NCBI GenBank assembly: GCA_004172865.1 | Contig: SEBV01000001.1 | Coordinates: forward strand, 124,001 to 188,000 | Direction: 5' to 3' | DNA length: 64,000 nucleotides | Source: Gammaproteobacteria bacterium | GTDB lineage: Bacteria; Pseudomonadota; Gammaproteobacteria; Pseudomonadales; Cellvibrionaceae | In this document: positions 44,252-54,455 of the stretch, piece after piece | How positions within the stretch are numbered: the first letter of the stretch is position 1 | Layout of the letters: each line of letters begins with the position of its first letter | Made by a program: the position numbers and the translations under genes | The notes under the pieces: model-generated | Told to the model about the DNA's origin: nothing | Seen by the model: only the letters and a program-made list of their open reading frames with translations | The model's database searches: none

Positions 44252-47077
44252 ATGTTTAACAGATCCAAATTATCCTTGGCTGTTTGCACAGCAATCGCTT
44301 CTGCGATTGTTTCGAGTCACACCTATGCCCAGGCTGCCGACGACGGCGTCGAAGAAGTAATCGTTACAGGTATAGCGGCGAGCTTGAATCGCAGCATAGA
44401 TATGAAACGTAAATCGTTGCTCGTATCCGACAGTATTGCCGCTGAAGACTTGGGCAAATTTCCAGACAATAACATCGCCGACTCATTGCAACGTGTTCCC
44501 GGCGTGGCGATTGACCGAGCTGGTGGCGAGGGTCGCTTTGTCAGTATTCGCGGGCTTGGCTCAGATTTTACATCCGTACTGATTAACGGCCGTTCTGCCG
44601 CCAGCGAAAACGAAGACCGCGCATTCAGTTTTGATACGCTCGCGTCAGAATTAATTCGCACGGTTGATGTATTCAAAACCTCCAACCCCGGCTTGAAAGA
44701 AGGCGGCATGGGCGGGACTGTAAACATAGTTACTGCACGCCCCTTCAACTTCGACGGTCTCCATGTTGCCGGTAGCGTGAAAGGCGTTTACGAAAAGAAC
44801 AGTGGCGATACCAGTCCGCAGGGTTCGCTTATTTTCAGCAACACCTTTAACGATAAAAAAATCGGCATCCTCGGTTCGCTGACCTATCAAAAACGTTCCA
44901 GCGCTAAATACACCGTAAGCAACGAACACATTGTCGATACTGACTACGAAAGCTTCCTGAACTTCACTCAGCCATCTTTAGGTTGGGCGGGCGGTTACGC
45001 TTACTCAGGCGATGCTTTGGCAGAACAAACTTATCGTATCCAAAACTTATACAGCGGCGTGACTTATGAAGAGCGTAAGCGCGTTGGCGGCAACCTCGTC
45101 GTGCAATTTCAGGCCACTGAAAATTTGTTAATTACTGCCGATGTGATCCGCTCAAAATACAAAACGTCTGATTCTGAATATTGGACTGGCTCATACCTGT
45201 GGGCACCAACACTATCGCCCGTTAACAAAGTGGATAGCCACAATTATTACTCAGTCATTAATCAGGGTTACGACGCAGGCTACAACATTACCGGTTATGC
45301 CCATGCCTTAGAAACCAGAGAGCGCCCAACTACGTCGACCATCGGCGGCCTGAATGCGGCCTGGCAGATAACCGACGATCTTAAGATGACGGCAGATCTT
45401 TCCGCGTCATCAGCCTTGTTGGATAACCGCGGTTTGGATCACATGTATATCCTGGAATTTTTGGATCGCCCCGGGTATATCGTGACCTCGACCAATGGCA
45501 TTCCGAAGCTCGACTACGCTGACCCTGCTGCTATCACGCCCGAAATGGGCAGTGCAAATATGAAAGATTTGCGCATGCGCATCAGCTCAGACGATGGTAT
45601 TTACAACAAAGCTGAAAACCAGGAAGCCAAAGTTGATTTTGTTTGGAATCCAACTGATTCATTTATCAACACGGTGAACTTCGGTGCGAACTACGCGGTT
45701 GCTGAAAAGACCACTGAGTTCTGGCAAACCCCAGCGCTTATTCGCCGCATGTATCACGGCTTGGCGACGGGCCAGGAAATTGATTACAACAGTATCGTCA
45801 CTGGCGTTATTCATCCCGGTAATGTGTTTGGCGGATTGAATGGCGACGTTTATAAAATCGATCCGGTCGCCTACAGAAAATGGGCCACGGATATCGCCAA
45901 CGTAGACGCAAGAACCAGAGCTAATACACCGTCGGGAGTTGCATCGCGCGAAGCATTCCTTGCGAACAACAGCAGCTACGATGCAGTTAAGTCCAACGAC
46001 TCTTACAAAATTGAAGAAGACGTTACGTCGTTTTATTTGGAAGGCGTGAAAGAAACTGAAGTTTACTCAATGCCACTTACGGTATCGGGCGGCGTGCGTT
46101 ACACCTCAACGGAATTAACCTCGTCGGGCACCACGCAAGTTTTAACAAGTTTAGTGCGTGAAGAAGCTGAGCCGGGCAGACCGCCATCACCTTGGTTGCT
46201 GCAAAACTTTGCGGATGCTGCAGGTACAGCCGTAGCGATTGATAACAGCTATGACAATTGGTTGCCATCGATTAGCGGCAAGCTTTCTGTTACCGATAAT
46301 TTTGTAGTGCGCGGCGCTGCAAGCCAAACCTTAACGCGTCCAACCTTGAGCGCATTGGCTCCGTATATTTCTTACGGAACCACAACGGTCTCAACACGAA
46401 CTGCACGCGGTAATAATCCAAATTTAAAACCCTTTGTTTCAACCAACCTCGATTTGTCATTTGAATATTATTATGGCGAATCTAATTTAATTGCCTTGGC
46501 GCTGTACAAAAAGGACATCAAAAACTTCATCGTTAGCAAAAGTCTTCCTGAAGAATTTGCGAATGTTGCGGTGGAAGATCCTGAGTGGAGAACCTTCCAG
46601 GTTACGCGTCCACAGAATGGCAAATCAGCAATGATTGAAGGTGCGGAAATTAATGTGACGCACGTTTTCCAAAGCGGATTTGGTGTCTCTGCGAACTACA
46701 CCTTTGTTCATAGCGATGCAAATTTAAAATCCCTCGGTTCAACCGAAACCTTCGCAATGCCTGGTATTAGTGACACCGGAAATCTCACCGCGTTTTACGA
46801 TAAAAATGCGGTAGAAGTTCGTGTTGCTTACAACTATCGCACCGCTAACCTCGGCAAAATATTTAACGGCCCAAGCAATGAGCCCGTTAATTACGATGCT
46901 TATGGCGCAGTCGATGTCAGTGCAAGTTACAAAGTTAACGACAAAGTTTCCATTTTCGTTGAAGGCAGTAATGTGCTGAGCGAAACGGTGCACAAGTACG
47001 GTCGTTATGAAAACCAGTTTATCGGCTTTGAAGATACTGGTGCACTTTATACCTTTGGTATTCGCGCGAAACTTTAG
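44252..47077 (+). CDS. TonB-dependent receptor, oligosaccharide type
   Basis: 941 residues. Signal peptide (ending AQA), TonB-box-like EEVIVTG at ~32-38, plug domain with SIAAEDLGKFPDNNIADSLQ and RVPGVAIDRAGGEGRF (typical of the large receptors linked to saccharide uptake in Cellvibrio, Xanthomonas and Shewanella), GMGGTVNIVTARPF at the plug end, and a barrel ending YTFGIRAKL. Neighbouring GH20 and secreted carbohydrate-active proteins suggest uptake of chito-oligosaccharides or similar. The ligand is inferred from context only. GAGAGAGG precedes the ATG. Confidence 0.9.
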   Translation: MFNRSKLSLAVCTAIASAIVSSHTYAQAADDGVEEVIVTGIAASLNRSIDMKRKSLLVSDSIAAEDLGKFPDNNIADSLQRVPGVAIDRAGGEGRFVSIRGLGSDFTSVLINGRSAASENEDRAFSFDTLASELIRTVDVFKTSNPGLKEGGMGGTVNIVTARPFNFDGLHVAGSVKGVYEKNSGDTSPQGSLIFSNTFNDKKIGILGSLTYQKRSSAKYTVSNEHIVDTDYESFLNFTQPSLGWAGGYAYSGDALAEQTYRIQNLYSGVTYEERKRVGGNLVVQFQATENLLITADVIRSKYKTSDSEYWTGSYLWAPTLSPVNKVDSHNYYSVINQGYDAGYNITGYAHALETRERPTTSTIGGLNAAWQITDDLKMTADLSASSALLDNRGLDHMYILEFLDRPGYIVTSTNGIPKLDYADPAAITPEMGSANMKDLRMRISSDDGIYNKAENQEAKVDFVWNPTDSFINTVNFGANYAVAEKTTEFWQTPALIRRMYHGLATGQEIDYNSIVTGVIHPGNVFGGLNGDVYKIDPVAYRKWATDIANVDARTRANTPSGVASREAFLANNSSYDAVKSNDSYKIEEDVTSFYLEGVKETEVYSMPLTVSGGVRYTSTELTSSGTTQVLTSLVREEAEPGRPPSPWLLQNFADAAGTAVAIDNSYDNWLPSISGKLSVTDNFVVRGAASQTLTRPTLSALAPYISYGTTTVSTRTARGNNPNLKPFVSTNLDLSFEYYYGESNLIALALYKKDIKNFIVSKSLPEEFANVAVEDPEWRTFQVTRPQNGKSAMIEGAEINVTHVFQSGFGVSANYTFVHSDANLKSLGSTETFAMPGISDTGNLTAFYDKNAVEVRVAYNYRTANLGKIFNGPSNEPVNYDAYGAVDVSASYKVNDKVSIFVEGSNVLSETVHKYGRYENQFIGFEDTGALYTFGIRAKL

Positions 47078-47111
47078 CGCACCTTAAATATTCCCGTTTT
47101 ACTTCCCCTCT

Positions 47112-47138
47112 TGCCCAATTTTTAATTGGGCTTTTTTA
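47112..47138 (+). terminator. Terminator of the TonB receptor gene
   Basis: GCCCAATT, loop TTT, AATTGGGC followed by TTTTTT. Confidence 0.85.
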
Positions 47139-47223
47139 CCCATGCTCGCGTTTCGTAAATATAAACATTATTCATTCCGATTTATTCACTCCGATTTATT
47201 AACTCAAGTCATGAGAGGTCAAC

Positions 47224-48834
47224 GTGAAAACTAATAACAGTAATAAAACTTTGAAGTCTGTGTTTTTTATATTTTCAATTATCGCATCACTTTTTTGTCA
47301 AATAGCATTGGCTGCCAGCACTTATGTGGGTGGAAATTGCAACACGATTAACGGAACTTATGTTTCCCTCGGCCAAGGTCAAGCTGGTGCTTTGCTGGGT
47401 GATACTGCGCAGGAAAATTCATTACTGTCGTTCGCGCGCAACAACGGCATTAATTATTTAATTTTGTATGACTTGAATGCATTGGTTGCTAATTCCACAC
47501 GCGCAACACAAGTAGCATCGCTGATTAATCGCGCGCGAACGCAATACGGCGTGCAACAGATTGGCGCTGCGTTGGGCGATACCACGGGTGCAAATAATAT
47601 TGTTGCCTACAACAATGCACACACCGCTAACGAGCGTATCGACGTTCTAAATTTGGAATCAGAATTCTGGAACGCAGCGGATCGCGCATCAGCATTAAAT
47701 AATGTCGTCAATATTTTGGATAGTTTTAAATCACTCGCACAAGCTAACAATATGGAAACCGAGTATTACATCGGCTGGCTAAACAATGCGACCGAAGGTG
47801 CGCGGATTGGCAATGCTGTTGATCGGGTTCTCGTACATTTTTATCGTCAGGATGATGTCGATATTATTAATTACGGCATAGAACGTTTGCAGTATTTGGC
47901 TACCGCAAGTCGCAAGGTACGCATCGCACCGATTTTTTCTAATGAAGGCCCAACCAATACCGGCGACCCAACCAGTTATTTTATGGGCCCTTGGTTAAAT
48001 ACCCATCCCAACGATCAAGCCTTTAAATCCTGGATCACAGCCTACAACGCATTAAATGCAACCTGGAAATCCAATCTTGAAGTCATGGGTGGAACCTGGT
48101 TTTTATATAATTATTTTCCCACTATTTATACCAACAAACCCAATCACATTACCTCAAACCCAGTAAGCCAAACGGCGTGCGTTGGAAATACAAAAACATT
48201 TAGCGTCGCAAGTTCGGCCACCAATAAAAATTATTGCTGGATGAAAGATGGAAAATGTTTATCCGATGGTGGAAATCTTTCCGGCACCAAAACCGCAACG
48301 CTTACGATTTCAAATATCACCAGCACTGATTTTGGAAATTACACCGCTCGCGTTATTAGTTATGACACGAGCAATCCAACCAGCTTTGCAGCTACCACTG
48401 CATCCTTAACACAGAGTACAAGTTGCGGCAGCGGCACTACAAATCTCGCACTCAATAAAACCGTAACAGCGTCTTCATTTATTGCCGCCGGTTACGAGCC
48501 TTCCAAAATAGTAGACGGTAATACCACTGCGACTCGTTGGGCCAGCGCTTACTCGGGTGATCAATGGATTCAAGTGGATTTAGGTGCGAGCTACAACGTC
48601 AATCGCGTCAAATTAACCTGGGATGCCGCCTACGCCAAAAATTATCAAATTTTAATTTCATCCAACGGTACAAGTTGGACAACTTTGCGCTCAGTTACCA
48701 ACAACACCGCACTCATCAATGACCAAACTGCGCTTACCGGAACGGGTCGTTATCTCAGAATTAACGGTACTGTTAAAGCTTTGCCTGCGTGGGGTTATTC
48801 GTTGTATGAACTTGAAGTGTTTGGTACGCCTTAA
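47224..48834 (+). CDS. Secreted protein with an unassigned barrel-like domain, Ig-like domain and CBM32 (paralogue A)
   Basis: 536 residues from a GTG start with GAGAGGT upstream. Signal peptide (ending ALA). Residues ~35-310 form a domain I cannot assign: alternating strands and helices (INYLILYDL, IGAALGD, IDVLNLESEFWN, METEYYIGW, VDRVLVHFYR, KVRIAPIFS) suggest a TIM barrel, and the Glu145/Glu147 pair in NLESEFW sits at a strand end, where glycoside hydrolases keep catalytic acids. An Ig-like domain (~315-400, with a paired Cys) and a C-terminal CBM32/F5-8C module (~406-536) follow. The binding module and neighbours point to a glycan substrate. The next gene is a close paralogue. Enzyme activity is inference. 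Confidence 0.7.
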   Translation: MKTNNSNKTLKSVFFIFSIIASLFCQIALAASTYVGGNCNTINGTYVSLGQGQAGALLGDTAQENSLLSFARNNGINYLILYDLNALVANSTRATQVASLINRARTQYGVQQIGAALGDTTGANNIVAYNNAHTANERIDVLNLESEFWNAADRASALNNVVNILDSFKSLAQANNMETEYYIGWLNNATEGARIGNAVDRVLVHFYRQDDVDIINYGIERLQYLATASRKVRIAPIFSNEGPTNTGDPTSYFMGPWLNTHPNDQAFKSWITAYNALNATWKSNLEVMGGTWFLYNYFPTIYTNKPNHITSNPVSQTACVGNTKTFSVASSATNKNYCWMKDGKCLSDGGNLSGTKTATLTISNITSTDFGNYTARVISYDTSNPTSFAATTASLTQSTSCGSGTTNLALNKTVTASSFIAAGYEPSKIVDGNTTATRWASAYSGDQWIQVDLGASYNVNRVKLTWDAAYAKNYQILISSNGTSWTTLRSVTNNTALINDQTALTGTGRYLRINGTVKALPAWGYSLYELEVFGTP

Positions 48835-48903
48835 GTAAAGAAATTATTTGTATAAATTACATCGTTGAATTTTTTCATGATTCAACAGTGCGATAGATAT
48901 TAA

Positions 48904-48935
48904 CTCTTAAGATTACTGATTCGTAATCTTAAGAG
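48904..48935 (+). repeat. Perfect 13-base hairpin between the two paralogues
   Basis: CTCTTAAGATTAC, loop TGATTC, GTAATCTTAAGAG, without a T-tract. It lies 43 bases before the second paralogue's start. It may be a processing or stabilising hairpin in a shared transcript or a regulator site. Confidence 0.6.
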
Positions 48936-48977
48936 AATTTAGATCGTTAACCGATAATCAACATAATGTGAATTTTT

Positions 48978-50951
48978 ATGCGTAACACAATATCCCACCT
49001 TGTGCTTTTAAGTTTTATGGGTTGTCTTGTCGCTTGCGGGGGCGGTTCTTCAAACGGCACCAGCCCGACAACATCTTCCAGTTCTATTTCAACGAGTTCA
49101 ACATCTACAAATTCAACGTCTACCAGTTCAACCCTATCCAGTGAAAGCAGTGTTGGTCTTTCAAGTTTATCTTCGGTCGCTAGCTCGACAATTTCTTCAG
49201 CCGCTAGCTCAGTAACTGTAACTACTAATTTTGCGATCTCGGGAAACTATATTTCTTTAGGCAATGGAAATTCTGGCTCGCTGCTGGGCGACGCCACACA
49301 AGAAACTAAACTCTTAGAGTTTGCGCGCGATAACGGTGTTAATTATTTTATTTTTTATGATTTAAATAGATTAGTCGCAAACTCTGCGCGTGCAACTCAA
49401 CTTGCATCGTTGATTAATCGCGCGCGAACGCAATACGGTATAAAACAAATTGGCGCTGCCCTCGGTGACACAATAGGGGCAAATAATATTGTTGCTTACA
49501 ACAATGCTCATGCTGCTAACGAACGTATTGATGTTCTCAATCTGGAATTGGAATTCTGGAACGAAACAGATCGCGCGTCGGCACTCAATAATGTCATTAA
49601 TATTTTGGATAGCTTTAAAGCCCTCGCGCTCGCTAACAACATGGAAACCGAGTATTACATCGGCTGGTTAAATAATGCGACCGAAGGTGCGCGCATTGGT
49701 AATGCAGTTGATCGCGTGCTGATACATTTTTATCGCAAAGATGATGTTGAAATTATTAATTACGGAATCGAACGTTTGCAGTATTTATCAACAGCAAGTC
49801 GTAAGGTTCGTATCGCACCGATTTTTTCCAATGAAGGCCCAACTAACACCGGCGATCCTTCAGGTTATTTTATGGGGCCGTGGTTGACTAGTCATCCCAA
49901 TGACCAAGCGTTTGCATCCTGGATAACCGCGTACAACGCATTAAACGCATCGTGGAAATCCAATTTGGAAGTTATGGGTGGCACCTGGTTTTTATACAAT
50001 TATTTTCCCATTGTCTATGCGAATAAACCCAATCACATTACATTGAGTCCAGTAAGCCAAACCGCCTGTATTGGTGATACAAAAACATTGACCGTTGCCA
50101 GCTCCGCCACCAATAAAAAATATTGTTGGATGAAAGACGTCAATTGTTTGGTGGATGGTGAACATATTTCAGGCACTGAAACTGCATCACTCACCATCGC
50201 AAATATCACTAGCGCAGAACTCGGTAATTACACCGCTCGCGTTATTAGTTACGACACCGCTAACCCAACCAGCTTTTCCGCTAATTCAGCGTCAATAACC
50301 TTGGATGCAAGTTGTGGCGGCACTACCAGTTCTTCAGCAAATAGTTCTTCAGCAAATAGTTCTGCAGTAAGCAGTGCAATGCAAAGTTTAAGTTCTGTAA
50401 ACTCAACGAATAGCAGCGCCATAAGCAGCGAATCGAGCAGCAGCTCAGAAGCCAGTTCAAGTGTTGCCAGTTCTGCAAGTAGCTCATCAAGTAGTTCACA
50501 AGCCAGCAGCGCGAGTTCATCATCTGTCGCTGCTGTTAATTTGTTGAATAATTCTGGATTTGAAAATGGCCTCACAAATTGGAATGATTGGGGCGGCCTG
50601 ACGCTTGATAGTACTGACTCACACACAGGCAGCGCGTCACTTAAAATTTCCGCAGCAGATGGCGGCGGAGCGCAAGAAGTTGTCTATTCAGGTCAGTCGA
50701 CTTTAACAGTTGGCGCGTGGGCGAAAGTGAGTGTGGTGGGTGAGGGCGCTTATTTCGGTGTGGATTGTTTGGATGCAAACGGTGCGCGCATTCCCGGCGG
50801 CCATACCTCCGTTGGTCCGGTCTCATCCTTAAGCTGGAGTTATATGGAGGCACCAGTAACCATTGTAAGCGGTACCGTAAAACTTAATGTTTTTGTTTAT
50901 CATAATCCCGGCCCAGGTTCGGTTTCATTCGACGATCTTATTTTTTACTAA
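48978..50951 (+). CDS. Lipoprotein with the same unassigned domain, Ser linkers and a C-terminal CBM (paralogue B)
   Basis: 657 residues. Lipoprotein signal with lipobox LVAC (Cys20), polyserine linker (~24-85), then a domain (~92-365) about four-fifths identical by eye to paralogue A, keeping the acidic pair as Glu190/Glu192 (NLELEFW), an Ig-like domain, a second polyserine linker (~447-517) and a different C-terminal beta-sandwich (~520-657; opens NLLNNSGFENGLTNW, ends GSVSFDDLIFY), like CBM4/CBM22-type modules. Paralogue A is free while B is anchored, so the pair may divide work between surface and medium. Activity unknown. Confidence 0.7.
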   Translation: MRNTISHLVLLSFMGCLVACGGGSSNGTSPTTSSSSISTSSTSTNSTSTSSTLSSESSVGLSSLSSVASSTISSAASSVTVTTNFAISGNYISLGNGNSGSLLGDATQETKLLEFARDNGVNYFIFYDLNRLVANSARATQLASLINRARTQYGIKQIGAALGDTIGANNIVAYNNAHAANERIDVLNLELEFWNETDRASALNNVINILDSFKALALANNMETEYYIGWLNNATEGARIGNAVDRVLIHFYRKDDVEIINYGIERLQYLSTASRKVRIAPIFSNEGPTNTGDPSGYFMGPWLTSHPNDQAFASWITAYNALNASWKSNLEVMGGTWFLYNYFPIVYANKPNHITLSPVSQTACIGDTKTLTVASSATNKKYCWMKDVNCLVDGEHISGTETASLTIANITSAELGNYTARVISYDTANPTSFSANSASITLDASCGGTTSSSANSSSANSSAVSSAMQSLSSVNSTNSSAISSESSSSSEASSSVASSASSSSSSSQASSASSSSVAAVNLLNNSGFENGLTNWNDWGGLTLDSTDSHTGSASLKISAADGGGAQEVVYSGQSTLTVGAWAKVSVVGEGAYFGVDCLDANGARIPGGHTSVGPVSSLSWSYMEAPVTIVSGTVKLNVFVYHNPGPGSVSFDDLIFY

Positions 50952-51097
50952 CTAAATGGTCTTTACTAGCAACCGAAAAATTTTCCAGTAAGATGAAAAT
51001 CTTGCTGGAAAATTTTCTCCACGATTTTCGTTTCAGTACTACATTTACAGTGTGGAAAATTAATCAGGTTTTATCGCCATTCGACTGCGGATCAGTA

Positions 51098-52675
51098 ATG
51101 CCAAACAAAAACGATGATTTATATCAAGCTGCGCAAATTGCCATTCATCAAGGGCAATATGAACATGCCTATCACTCGCTTATGTCGATATTGTCCAGCG
51201 ACAAAAACTTTGTAGATGCCTATTTTTTGCTAGCGCGTATTGCAGGTGAATATAAAAACCATCGCAAAGAACAAGAGCTGCTTGAAAAAGCTTGTTCGCT
51301 TGATGCACAAAATTCAGAGTATTTTGCAGCGCTGGCAAAATCCCATGCAATTCAAGGTGAAATGAATAATGCATTTCTATTGGCTGAACACGCTGCAAAA
51401 ATGGAAAATCATAATGCAATGTCAGCGGATACCTTAGGGATTGTTTACGGCCGTTTGAGTTTGCATGAAGAAGCATCCAAATGGTTTTTACGTGCGACTG
51501 ATATTGAAAAGAGTAATCCGGGAATTTATTTTAATCTTGGTTCTACCTTAAAGTTTTGTGGGGACTTCGAGGGCGCTCGCAGAGCCTTTGAGCAGGCGAT
51601 CTCCCTGAATTTTACCTTCTACAAAGCTCATGCCGCGCTCACTAGCCTTGGCGGAATTACGCTTGAAAATAATCACGTCGGTACTCTCAAGTTTTTATTG
51701 CACGGCATTACGAATGACGATGATTATCTTTACATCAGTCATGCACTTTCAAAAGAGTTAGAGGCTGTTAAGCGCTACCCCGAATCGTTTTCTGCGTTAA
51801 CAGCGGGCAAGCAACGTAAACTTAACAATATTAACTATCAATTTCCTGATGACGCACAAACTTTTGCTGCTCTCGAAAATCATTTTGCCAAGAAAGAATT
51901 AAACAGCGCATCAGGTTATTCGCACAAAGGTTCAATTTTTGTAGTGGGCATGCCGCGTTCGGGAACAACGCTGGTCGAACGAATAATTTCAAGTCATAGT
52001 AAAGCGGCGACTGCGGGAGAATTGCATTCCATTCCCGTTATTGTGAAATCATTACTCAATAATCAATCCGGCACTTTGGTTGATAAGGCGCTAATTGCGT
52101 CCGCAGATAAGCTGGATTATGAGTTGGTTGGCAAAACCTATATTCAAAACACCCAGCACCTTAATAAAGGCAAAGAGTTTTTGGTGGACAAGCTTCCATT
52201 AAATGCGCTTTATGCCGGGTTTATTATCAATGCATTACCGGAGGCAAAAGTTATTTGTCTCGACCGCAATCCGCTTGACACTATTGTCAGTAATTATCGT
52301 CAGCTGTTTAGCTTTCACGATGTGACTTATGCTTATTCGCTAAGTCTCGCTTCTGCCGCACACTATTACGTTGGTTTTAAAAAATTGATGAATTTTTGGG
52401 CCGCTAAATATCCAAAAAACTTTTACGTTATCAATTATGAAAACTTAGTGAGTAGCCCTGAAACGGAAGTCAAGAAATTACTGGAGTTTTGCGGGTTGGA
52501 GTGGGATCCAGCTTGCTTGCTAATAGAAAACAATAAAAACCCGGTAGCAACTGCAAGCTCGGTTCAAGTCAGGAAACCAATATCAGACACATCTGTTGGT
52601 CAATGGAAGCTATATGACGAATTTTTAGATGAGGCTAAACAAATATTGCTCGCCTCAGGTATCACATTTGAATAA
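51098..52675 (+). CDS. TPR-sulfotransferase
   Basis: 525 residues from ATG 51098; the ATG at 50993 would add 35 unsupported residues. N-terminal half: TPR helices (for example AAQIAIHQGQYEHAYHSLMSI, AKSHAIQGEMNNAFLLAEHA and GSTLKFCGDFEGARRAFEQA). C-terminal half: PAPS-dependent sulfotransferase with the 5'-phosphosulfate loop VVGMPRSGTTLVERII and the 3'-phosphate motif VICLDRNPLDTIVSNY. No signal peptide was seen. Such proteins are common beside TonB-receptor/polysaccharide loci in Cellvibrio and relatives. Acceptor unknown. Confidence 0.82.
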   Translation: MPNKNDDLYQAAQIAIHQGQYEHAYHSLMSILSSDKNFVDAYFLLARIAGEYKNHRKEQELLEKACSLDAQNSEYFAALAKSHAIQGEMNNAFLLAEHAAKMENHNAMSADTLGIVYGRLSLHEEASKWFLRATDIEKSNPGIYFNLGSTLKFCGDFEGARRAFEQAISLNFTFYKAHAALTSLGGITLENNHVGTLKFLLHGITNDDDYLYISHALSKELEAVKRYPESFSALTAGKQRKLNNINYQFPDDAQTFAALENHFAKKELNSASGYSHKGSIFVVGMPRSGTTLVERIISSHSKAATAGELHSIPVIVKSLLNNQSGTLVDKALIASADKLDYELVGKTYIQNTQHLNKGKEFLVDKLPLNALYAGFIINALPEAKVICLDRNPLDTIVSNYRQLFSFHDVTYAYSLSLASAAHYYVGFKKLMNFWAAKYPKNFYVINYENLVSSPETEVKKLLEFCGLEWDPACLLIENNKNPVATASSVQVRKPISDTSVGQWKLYDEFLDEAKQILLASGITFE

Positions 52676-52694
52676 AACTATAGTCACCTACATG

Positions 52695-53846
52695 TCATGC
52701 CGTTTCATCTGGGCTATCAATTCCAAGTGCGTTTTTTCTAAATTCTGTGGGCGATACGCCCGTCAATCTTTTAAAAAAACGTTGGAATGAAGACTTACTA
52801 TTGAAGCCAGATTCCAGAAGAATTTCCATCACCGTGAGTTTTTCGTAAGCCTTATCAGAGAGTAATCTTTTGGCCTCTTCGATCCTGTGGTGATTTATAA
52901 ACTCAAAGAAGTTAGTCCCAAACTCCTTATTTATCGCATAGGAAACCACTCTGTAGGGCACATCTATTTTCTTGGAAAAATGCTCGATATTCAGTGTGTG
53001 ATGAAGAAATAATTTATCCTTCTCAATACCATCCATAATTTTCTTAATGGTCGAATCCAGCGGCTTGTCGGACGCCGGTAAATCAGCTTGCGAGGGAATG
53101 TTCTCTTTGGTCTTGGTGAGTGATTGCGCATGGGAAATACTGTAATAAAAGAGCGCGACAACCAGTAAAAAGCTTAAATAATTGTCGGTAATTCCAAGCG
53201 GGAAAAGGAAAATAAAAGTGATGAGGCTAATCGCCAGAGTCCAGGCACCCGTGAATACAAATCCTAATGTTAAGTAGTAGAGCCAATTAAACGCTGGCTC
53301 ATTGATTACCGAATAATGTTCTTTCAGCCGTTTACGATAATTAATAACAGTCACCAGTGCCGATATAAAATACACCAAAGGACTAATTTTAATAACGTAC
53401 CAAATTGTATTTGTTGCCAACTCAAGGGTGCGTGGCATGTGCGTGTTAGAGTAGCGCATATCATTCAAATCAATTCCAAAAAAAGCCAAGAATAACATTG
53501 AAAGAACAATCGGCACTGCATGTATAAAATGAAATTTATTTAGCCTAAATTTTTCTTCAGTAATGCTTCTCACATACAAATAAAGCGCCGGCCCTTTTAA
53601 AATGAGCGACGCAATATAAATGTAGGGCACCACTTTTATAAAAAATTCGGAGAGATGTAAGTAAGTATTCCATATCAACATAATGCAGATATGGCTCAGC
53701 GTTAAACTGATAAATAATATTGCCAATAATTTTTTCGTTACCAGGTTTTTAACCGGCAGCACAGGCTGAAATAAAGCAAGAATAAAGCTCAATCCAATCG
53801 TTACTATAAGTACTATGTCGTTCAAGTTGAAAATGGGGGTAAGCAT
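52695..53846 (-). CDS. Membrane-bound AraC-family regulator
   Basis: 383 residues from ATG 53846, with AGGAAG 7 bases upstream; the start at 53876 is less likely. About seven N-terminal hydrophobic segments (to ~245), then a C-terminal AraC DNA-binding domain (~285-375) with HFSKKIDVPYRVVSYAIN and FNSKSSFQRFFKRLTGVSPTEFR. This layout suits a membrane sensor that directly controls transcription. It lies convergent with the TPR-sulfotransferase and may control the saccharide locus; that link is inference. Confidence 0.85.
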   Translation of the reverse strand: MLTPIFNLNDIVLIVTIGLSFILALFQPVLPVKNLVTKKLLAILFISLTLSHICIMLIWNTYLHLSEFFIKVVPYIYIASLILKGPALYLYVRSITEEKFRLNKFHFIHAVPIVLSMLFLAFFGIDLNDMRYSNTHMPRTLELATNTIWYVIKISPLVYFISALVTVINYRKRLKEHYSVINEPAFNWLYYLTLGFVFTGAWTLAISLITFIFLFPLGITDNYLSFLLVVALFYYSISHAQSLTKTKENIPSQADLPASDKPLDSTIKKIMDGIEKDKLFLHHTLNIEHFSKKIDVPYRVVSYAINKEFGTNFFEFINHHRIEEAKRLLSDKAYEKLTVMEILLESGFNSKSSFQRFFKRLTGVSPTEFRKNALGIDSPDETA

Positions 53847-54422
53847 CAAAGTCTTCCTGATGGCTATATTTTGCAATGAAAAATGTGGTTTATATTAAGG
53901 CACAAACATATCGAAATACAAAGATAAATCGCGTGGTTTCACTTTTTGGTTATATTAATGAGTTTAATACATGTTCGGTGGAGTGGGGTTAATTTGTGCT
54001 GTCTTGCACTATTGCGGGGAGAATATTAATTTGACGTATTTAATTGGGGCGCCATATTGTATTGATATTGGGTTAAACAATTAAAAATTATTGAATTCAT
54101 AAGGTTGAATATTCGAGAGAGATTTTAAGCGTTATTGATTATTCAATCGTTTATGGTAAATGATCATTTTATTTTTATGGGAAATTTATTTTTCCTGATA
54201 ATTAAATAATTATTTTTTTTGTTCGTTATTTAAATTTAATAAACTTTTAATTTATTTTTTTCGTTTTGGAGGTACCTACGTACGATCAAGTGTTCTTTAT
54301 AGTCCAGTTCGCTTTAGTCAAAGAATTTAGGGGTGCGAACTTTATTGATTTAATTTATTAGCGGTATGTAAAAAGTCCAAACATCCTTTTGCTAGTTTCT
54401 GAATCGATTGGCTGCAGTGCAT

Positions 54423-54455
54423 TTGAACTTCCGATCCCGGCATTATGAGTTCTGT
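54423..54455 (-). repeat. Degenerate tRNA-Met fragment (attachment-site-like)
   Basis: Aligns without gaps to 58514-58546 of the tRNA-Met gene in the same orientation: 28 of 33 bases identical, including an 11-base run GCATTATGAGT over the anticodon loop. It corresponds to the T-arm, variable loop and anticodon arm of the tRNA. A partial tRNA copy at the distal end is the usual trace of integration at a tRNA's 3' side. It could instead be an old tRNA pseudogene. Confidence 0.7.
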
